Origin: a virus
DNA length: 64,000 bases
Strand: one strand, 5' to 3'
Virus record (IMG/VR): IMGVR_UViG_3300025012_000002
Location: 124,001-188,000 of that record
The translations under genes and the position numbers were made by a program. The notes under the pieces were generated by a model, which searched no databases, was not told where the DNA came from, and was given only the letters and a program-made list of their open reading frames with translations. Below are positions 59,138-64,000 of this stretch, one piece after another. How positions within the stretch are numbered: the first letter of the stretch is position 1; every line of letters begins with the position of its first letter.

Positions 59138-60973
59138 TTAGATAAAAGCAAGATAATTCTTTGGTTTTACTTTTTGTACAGCTTGCTTATATCTCTTATC
59201 ATCATCCGGGAAAATATGAAATTCTGTCCAAACTCTAAACTTCCAATTTTTTAGTTTACAATAAGTAAGGGCCGCTAAAAATTTAGCTTTATATTCCGGC
59301 TTCTCATGTATTAATTTATACTTTGGCTTAATTTCTATTACCGTGGTTGGCGAGTCCTTAAATACTACTATAATATCTGGTAAGTAGTTTCTCTGTATAT
59401 CTAATTTATACGGAATATAAAAATTACATTTTTCGTATGATATAACCTTATCATCGTGTTCCAGTTTTTCAAATGCAGTTAATTCATAAGAAGAATCGTA
59501 CTTAATTGTAGTCTTATTCTTTTCAGAAAAATATGTTCCTTTTTTAGAAAATTTATCTGCTGTGTTGCCGTGTTCTATACAATACAATATCATACGTATA
59601 GACGCAGCGGCCTTTGTTTCATCTGAATGGGTTTTTCCTTTAAACGCAGAAGGTCTGCCCAAAGCTTTTTCGGATAAAATTTTAATAACTTCTTTAGAAT
59701 GAATTTTGCCGTAGAAAGGGTTTAGTTCTCCTAAGAAAAGTTTACTCAGTTTACTATTAATTATTATTCTTAGTTGTTTACCAATATCAGTTTTATAGAA
59801 TTTTTTAAGTGCCTCAGAAATTAGTTCTTTGGTTTTCTGCCCGTCTTCTGTCGCATAGTGTGCTACTACTCTTTGTCTATGCTTCTCGCACCACTCAGCA
59901 GACATTTTTAATCCTTTATTTAATGATGGTCTACCTTTCATAAACTGTCTAATTTTTTCTACTTCGGCAGGGTCACTCATCCTTTTTTTCATATAGCAAT
60001 GATAACTACAACATTTTTGATCATTTTTATTCGAATAAAATTCTTTAGCACACCATCGGCATACTTTTGGTTTTCTATTTAAGAAATCTCTTCTTTTAGC
60101 ATCGCAGTCTTTACCACAACAGATTTGTATTCTTTTGGTAGGATTAAAGTCAACACTGCAAATTGGACAGACTTTAGCTTCTATGTGCTCTTTAAGATAA
60201 GAATCTATATCAACTATATCTTCTACTGACAAATTGTGTTTTGTTAATGACATAGCTAACCTAGAGTCAATACTATGTTTTTTACCAAGAAAAGGCGCAC
60301 CATGTTGCGCTATGTACTGTGTAGCTTTTTCAGAGAATAATTTTTTGTTTTCTTCTGTGTGCGTTCGCCCGTAAAATGGGGCATTTTCGCCAGTTTGCTT
60401 TTCCCCTATAGCTTTTCCAGAACAAGACATAGAACAGTACTTCTGTTTGTACGATTTCTCAGTAAAATCATTACCACAATACTCGCATTTTACTATTCTA
60501 TCAAAACTTCTACTACTGGAATAGCATTCGTGCGAACAAAATTTTCTATGCCTACTTTTATAAGGTACAGTAAACTCAGACTTACAATATTCACATACTA
60601 AATCTAGTAATCGTTTAGGTCGAACTGGTTTTCTTTTAACACCAGATTCTTTTTCTTTTTTCCAATTTAACTTTTGTTTCTCACTTACAATGCTAGCCCC
60701 GTCTATAGCAGAGCACTTTCTGCTACAATACTTTCTTGGTTTATCTTTTGATTCCTTTTTAATAATAAATTCTAGGTTACAATTTTTACAAATTTTAATT
60801 ATTTTCTTAGACGGCTTATGTAGATAACCTTTTTGTTTTATCTTTTCTTTATTAATGATTAAGCGTTGAGCAATAACACAATCATAACTGCAGTAGCGTC
60901 TTTTGTATTTATCTGTAGTAAATTTTAATTTACAATGTTCACAAATTTTAGTATATAGTTTTATTTCATGCAT
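59138..60973 (-). CDS. multi-zinc-finger NUMOD3 / PD-(D/E)XK nuclease
   Basis: 611 residues from ATG 60973. Six CxxC...CSxxC-type knuckles (e.g. CEHCKLKF...YCSYDC, CEYCGNDF...YCSMSC, CRWCAKEF...CCSYHC) span residues ~10-330. Two NUMOD3-like motif groups (ENAPFYGRTHTEENKKLFSE, ELNPFYGKIHSKEVIKILSE) bind DNA in homing nucleases. The C-terminal ~110 residues carry a PD-(D/E)XK site: YELTAFEKL, YLPDIIVVF and VIEIKPKY. Probably a free-standing homing nuclease of an uncommon architecture. A promoter with its -10 7 bp upstream predicts a leaderless mRNA. Confidence 0.82.
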   Translation of the reverse strand: MHEIKLYTKICEHCKLKFTTDKYKRRYCSYDCVIAQRLIINKEKIKQKGYLHKPSKKIIKICKNCNLEFIIKKESKDKPRKYCSRKCSAIDGASIVSEKQKLNWKKEKESGVKRKPVRPKRLLDLVCEYCKSEFTVPYKSRHRKFCSHECYSSSRSFDRIVKCEYCGNDFTEKSYKQKYCSMSCSGKAIGEKQTGENAPFYGRTHTEENKKLFSEKATQYIAQHGAPFLGKKHSIDSRLAMSLTKHNLSVEDIVDIDSYLKEHIEAKVCPICSVDFNPTKRIQICCGKDCDAKRRDFLNRKPKVCRWCAKEFYSNKNDQKCCSYHCYMKKRMSDPAEVEKIRQFMKGRPSLNKGLKMSAEWCEKHRQRVVAHYATEDGQKTKELISEALKKFYKTDIGKQLRIIINSKLSKLFLGELNPFYGKIHSKEVIKILSEKALGRPSAFKGKTHSDETKAAASIRMILYCIEHGNTADKFSKKGTYFSEKNKTTIKYDSSYELTAFEKLEHDDKVISYEKCNFYIPYKLDIQRNYLPDIIVVFKDSPTTVIEIKPKYKLIHEKPEYKAKFLAALTYCKLKNWKFRVWTEFHIFPDDDKRYKQAVQKVKPKNYLAFI

Positions 60974-60979
60974 AGTATG

Positions 60980-61008
60980 AGTATAACATAAAAATATAAT
61001 AAAATCAA
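60980..61008 (-). promoter_or_regulatory. sigma-70-like promoter for the zinc-finger nuclease
   Basis: Minus strand: TTGATT (61003-61008), 17-nt spacer, TGT-extended -10 TATACT (60980-60985). Expected transcription start is about the A of ATG 60973. Confidence 0.6.
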
Positions 61009-61013
61009 CATAA

Positions 61014-62195
61014 TTATCGAGTACCCAAAACATTACCAAAATTTGTCATTGGCGGCGCTGCGGAAAATAATGATTGCTGCCTAAAACCAGCGCCCCTTTC
61101 CACCCTTACAGACCCCTTATACGCGAATTTCATTTTGAATGGGTAAAGCTGCTTATTAATTCTATCATTCATCATTGTAAGTAGCGTGCTAATTTTTTCC
61201 CAATGTGAGACAGTAAACGAATTTCCTTGAAGACTGTAATTACTATCTGTATCTATTGAAATAATTCCTTGTGAGAAAAATGAATATATACTAGCTGCAT
61301 CTATAAGTAATTGAGAATAATCTTGCCAAGGATAAGTTACAAAATTTAAAGAAGTTTCTGGCGAGAATCTATTTATCTCAGACAAACCGCCCTTTAAATA
61401 TAGATAAAGATTACTGTCAGTGTACCCGAAAATTCCTAATTCCTTCTGCGCTTTATCTATCTGATTCTTTAATAAAGGAAATAAACTATTTACATGTATA
61501 GGAATACTATATAGGTAGGAGCTTGCGTAGAACCGCTCGCCGCCACTTACGTCCCGATAGCTCCAAACAATATCATAATCACCTGCTATAGTAGTAGTAT
61601 AATCAACATAATAATTTCCAGCGGAATCTCTTTTTATATACGTACCTACTAAAGGCGGTAATATAGTTTCATTTATAACTAAGGTCTTACCATAATCGTA
61701 CACCTGCAATGTTAATTCATATGGATCATAGTATACAGAATTTACATCTACGAACGCGGCTTTAAGTCTTTTCTCATTTCCATTTAATACTATATAAGTT
61801 TGCTCCGGATTTTGAAATCCCGGTCTTACAAATTCTATCCCCGGTTGAGCTTGAGCAGTATATGATACTGTGACAGGAGCACCAAAATTTAATTCTTCAT
61901 CTACAACTAAAGCATACGCACCAGTATTTTTATATCTTATGCTATATGATTCAGATGCATTTGTAATACTATTATCTAATGCCTGATTAAAACTATAAAA
62001 ATATCTACCTGGAAAGTTGACAGAACTTTCCTCAGTCATGTTTAGTTCCACGTAAGTTGGAACAAATCCTGCGCCGTTAAAGAAATAGGAGTTACTTTGT
62101 TTTTGTATAACTACTGTGGGAATCTGGGCTGTTACACCACTGCCAGCAAAAGTTATTGTGAATATTAATTTTTCTGTAGTTCCTAGATTAGACAT
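61014..62195 (-). CDS. virion protein of unknown family, 393 aa
   Basis: ATG 62195 preceded by GAGGTG (a GTG at 62201 is possible). Strand-rich N-terminal two thirds (YFYSFNQALDNSITNASESY, GDYDIVWSYRDVSGGERF); the last third is helical (FSPETSLNFVTYPWQDYSQL). Its pattern is like neck or baseplate-associated structural proteins. Position between nuclease and fibre genes. Confidence 0.6.
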   Translation of the reverse strand: MSNLGTTEKLIFTITFAGSGVTAQIPTVVIQKQSNSYFFNGAGFVPTYVELNMTEESSVNFPGRYFYSFNQALDNSITNASESYSIRYKNTGAYALVVDEELNFGAPVTVSYTAQAQPGIEFVRPGFQNPEQTYIVLNGNEKRLKAAFVDVNSVYYDPYELTLQVYDYGKTLVINETILPPLVGTYIKRDSAGNYYVDYTTTIAGDYDIVWSYRDVSGGERFYASSYLYSIPIHVNSLFPLLKNQIDKAQKELGIFGYTDSNLYLYLKGGLSEINRFSPETSLNFVTYPWQDYSQLLIDAASIYSFFSQGIISIDTDSNYSLQGNSFTVSHWEKISTLLTMMNDRINKQLYPFKMKFAYKGSVRVERGAGFRQQSLFSAAPPMTNFGNVLGTR

Positions 62196-62231
62196 ACTCA
62201 CCTCAAATTATATATAAAAATCACACAACTA

Positions 62232-62348
62232 CTACCCCTTACGTTTCTTACTATTTTTGCTGTTTCCTTGGGTAGTTTTTTTAAACTTGTGTTTATTTTT
62301 ATTTATTAACTTACTGTTTGTTAGGTTACCTTGTTTAGCTTTTGCCAA
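62232..62348 (-). CDS. small lysine/asparagine-rich protein, 38 aa (TTG start)
   Basis: TTG at 62348 follows GGAGGA by 8 nt. The product (starts LAKAKQGNLTNSK, ends NSKNSKKRKG) is very basic. It fills part of an otherwise empty gap between two virion genes. Could bind nucleic acid; short, so tentative. Confidence 0.5.
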   Translation of the reverse strand: MAKAKQGNLTNSKLINKNKHKFKKTTQGNSKNSKKRKG

Positions 62349-62380
62349 TTGTTTGTCCTCCAATAAATTTAATATCTTAC

Positions 62381-62397
62381 TATGGTTCCCAACCATA
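62381..62397. repeat. perfect short inverted repeat
   Basis: TATGGTT (62381-62387) and AACCATA (62391-62397) form a 7-bp stem with a CCC loop, just after the stop of the fibre gene. No U-run follows, so termination is uncertain; an operator or RNA-processing hairpin is possible. Confidence 0.4.
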
Positions 62398-62425
62398 CAC
62401 GGTTAAGCTTATACTTTTAGCTAAA

Positions 62426-64000
62426 CTATAATCTGCCCATATTTGCTGGTGGGATTGCAGCAGTCTTTTGATCTATACTAGCCATACGTTGGGCGGACAG
62501 TCTTGTCTCTAAATCATCAACAAATTCCTTGATAGCCTTAAGCGATTCAGTAGTCCATCCGACCCCCTTTATCTCATTAAGTATTATAATAATCTCATCT
62601 ATCTGGGTGCTCTCACTTTGACTAACGATGTAACCAAAAGACCCGGATGTCTGATGTGTGGTCGTACTTTCATCCCATATCTCGTCTACGATAGTAGATA
62701 TTGAAACAGAGGATAGACTAAAATTATCCTTATCAGTTATTGCTCTTGTGGCCACAGACCATACATCAGCTGCGCTGTGAGTAGACCTGCTGCTTACAGC
62801 CGCATCTAGGTTAGTCTCTACAAGTAATCCATAGCTACCAGCAGTTCCATAAGTTGCTGTAGCAGCATTCCATACTGCTGTAGCCACATCAGTGGTACTT
62901 ACGTCGTTAAAGCCAGTAACTCCAGTTCCTTTAGCCAAGGCTATGTTAGTGCCTGCCGTGAGTACTCTTGTGGCCACAGACCATACATCAGCTGCGCTGT
63001 GAGTAGACCTGCTGCTTACAGCCGCATCTAGGTTAGTCTCTACAAGTAATCCATAGCTACCAGCAGTTCCGTAGGTAGCTGTAGCAGCGTTCCATACTGC
63101 TGTAGCCACATCAGTGGTACTTATATCGTTAAAGCCAGTAACTCCTGTTCCTTTAGCCAAGGCTATGTTAGTGCCTGCCGTGAGCACTCTTGTGGCCGTA
63201 CTCCATGCTTTATCTGCTCCAGTTTGCGTAATCCCTACATCATTGGTGATTGCGGTAACTGTGGGTATTACAGCCCCGGTGTGGTTACCGGAAGCCAAAA
63301 CATAAGATGACTTATCTAAATTTGTACCAGTAGTCACATTCAGGCTGCTATCAACTTTCGGTCCGAAATCATACTCAATACGATATTTACTGGTTGCGTC
63401 TGGAGCAACTTCCCAGCTTCGCGCGACTCCAAGGACTTTAGAAGTCCCGTTATAGCTTAAGACCCCTCTTGTCTGATTAATTCCTGTACCCTCATAAATA
63501 GATATTTTCTGCCCGATGAAAATATTGCTTATGGAAGAGGCTGTAGCTGCAAGAGTAATAGAAGATAAGCTTCCTGCTTGTGCTGTTCCCGCATGACCAT
63601 AATTTCTTTCTACTGGCTGAAGAACTACCCCGCTTGTTCCTGTATCATCAAGGATTGCTGCTGTATCGCCTTTTACCGCGGCAATATCTGTTGGTAAGTT
63701 AGCAGCATCAAGTTCTGCAAGTCTTGTCTCTGTACATACACTGGCTAGGGCTATATCCCCATCAGCAGGGCTAAAAATTCCTACAGCATATTTATAACTA
63801 TCAGCTGTTACGTATACTCTAAAATCTGTATCTTCGGTAACATTAGGATTATCTATTATATATATCCCGTTAGCCCTTTCTGTAAGAGTGCTTCCCGATG
63901 TAGATACAGTAGAACTATCGCTCATCTTCTTACACCAGGAATATGTTAAATCACCAATTACTTTTCCAGTAACAGCTAGATCTATCATTGTTTTAGCCAT
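62426..64000 (-). CDS. tail fibre-like virion protein with 74-residue repeats
   Basis: 524 residues; the ATG is the last three bases of the window. The N-terminal ~95 residues are a strand-rich domain (IDLAVTGKVIGDLTYSWCKK). Near 120-215 is a module of the kind seen in phage structural proteins (AGSLSSITLAATASSISNIF, TSKYRIEYDFGPKVD). Then two nearly identical 74-residue repeats (TRVLTAGTNIALAKGTGVTG ... AADVWSVA) and a helical C-terminus. Fibre or shaft role inferred. Confidence 0.7.
   Translation of the reverse strand: MAKTMIDLAVTGKVIGDLTYSWCKKMSDSSTVSTSGSTLTERANGIYIIDNPNVTEDTDFRVYVTADSYKYAVGIFSPADGDIALASVCTETRLAELDAANLPTDIAAVKGDTAAILDDTGTSGVVLQPVERNYGHAGTAQAGSLSSITLAATASSISNIFIGQKISIYEGTGINQTRGVLSYNGTSKVLGVARSWEVAPDATSKYRIEYDFGPKVDSSLNVTTGTNLDKSSYVLASGNHTGAVIPTVTAITNDVGITQTGADKAWSTATRVLTAGTNIALAKGTGVTGFNDISTTDVATAVWNAATATYGTAGSYGLLVETNLDAAVSSRSTHSAADVWSVATRVLTAGTNIALAKGTGVTGFNDVSTTDVATAVWNAATATYGTAGSYGLLVETNLDAAVSSRSTHSAADVWSVATRAITDKDNFSLSSVSISTIVDEIWDESTTTHQTSGSFGYIVSQSESTQIDEIIIILNEIKGVGWTTESLKAIKEFVDDLETRLSAQRMASIDQKTAAIPPANMGRL
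62735..63215. repeat. 222-bp tandem repeats in a fibre-like gene
   Basis: The CTTGTGGCC block recurs at ~62746, ~62968 and ~63190, exactly 222 bp apart. The first two full units differ at only a few bases; the third copy is the diverged start of another. In frame (74 residues), so copies can be gained or lost without breaking the gene. Confidence 0.85.

Noticed and set aside
59138-61039. TTG start at 61039 for the zinc-finger nuclease
   Set aside because: It would overlap the next gene and read through a well-formed promoter; the family-like sequence begins at MHEIKLYTK.
1-64000. tRNA genes or a CRISPR array
   Set aside because: No tRNA-like T-loop consensus with flanking stems and no regularly spaced short direct repeats were seen; all tandem repeats lie in fibre genes and are in frame.

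Overview
The window is one contiguous piece of an AT-rich genome of a large contractile-tailed bacteriophage (myovirus type). The evidence is a complete tail and baseplate block: tail sheath, tail tube, tail assembly chaperone with a frameshift site, tape measure, hub and spike proteins, baseplate J and fibres. It sits beside a dense early/nucleotide-metabolism block of short overlapping genes with strong AGGAG-type ribosome binding sites. Capsid, terminase and DNA polymerase genes are absent, so this is part of a larger genome. I saw no tRNA and no CRISPR array. The host cannot be named. One helix-turn-helix segment is visibly G+C-richer than its surroundings and looks bacterial, and delta-60 beta-propellers and Gly-rich fibre tips suggest a Gram-negative host, but both points are inference.

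Layout. Positions 1-18251 are transcribed rightward. They hold the end of a phage sigma factor, a MazG-like gene cut by a stand-alone TnpB element, an all-alpha dUTPase, several small zinc-ribbon proteins, two tandem paralogues, an AAA+ ATPase, a WGR-type ATP-dependent DNA ligase and a GIY-YIG homing nuclease. An RNA-repair island follows (9681-17352). It comprises Hen1 (RNA 3'-terminal ribose 2'-O-methyltransferase), the Pnkp kinase-phosphatase, an Rnl2-like RNA ligase, a cytidine-deaminase-fold protein, an HNH protein and a separate Pnkp-type ligase. Together they supply end healing, sealing and 3'-end protection of cleaved RNA, with the usual single Pnkp polypeptide split into two genes. 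A paralogous family of small four-cysteine proteins is scattered through this island.

From 18248 to the right edge almost everything is transcribed leftward. 18248-21311 is a short operon (metallophosphoesterase, exported protein, TPR lipoprotein-like protein, ClpP-like protease) with its own promoter. 21324-46673 is the tail, baseplate and fibre module, ending in fibres, two delta-60 propellers, FN3-bearing proteins and a frameshift-broken fibre-accessory gene. One rightward membrane-protein gene (38636-39121) is inserted in it. 46997-57392 is a glycan/radical-SAM cluster: two B12-type and one SPASM-like radical SAM enzymes, several glycosyltransferases, two methyltransferases, a nucleotide-sugar epimerase remnant, and a GT4-GT9 fusion interrupted by an intein. 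57410-64000 holds small genes, a multi-zinc-finger NUMOD3/PD-(D/E)XK nuclease and two further virion proteins with tandem repeats.

Four leftward promoters share an unusual AT-rich block and an extended -10 box; two others resemble ordinary sigma-70 promoters. Five kinds of selfish or homing-type nuclease are present (TnpB, GIY-YIG, HNH, LAGLIDADG intein, PD-(D/E)XK). The strongest biological story is the phage-borne, split Hen1/Pnkp RNA-repair system, which could counter RNA-cleaving host defences such as anticodon nucleases.
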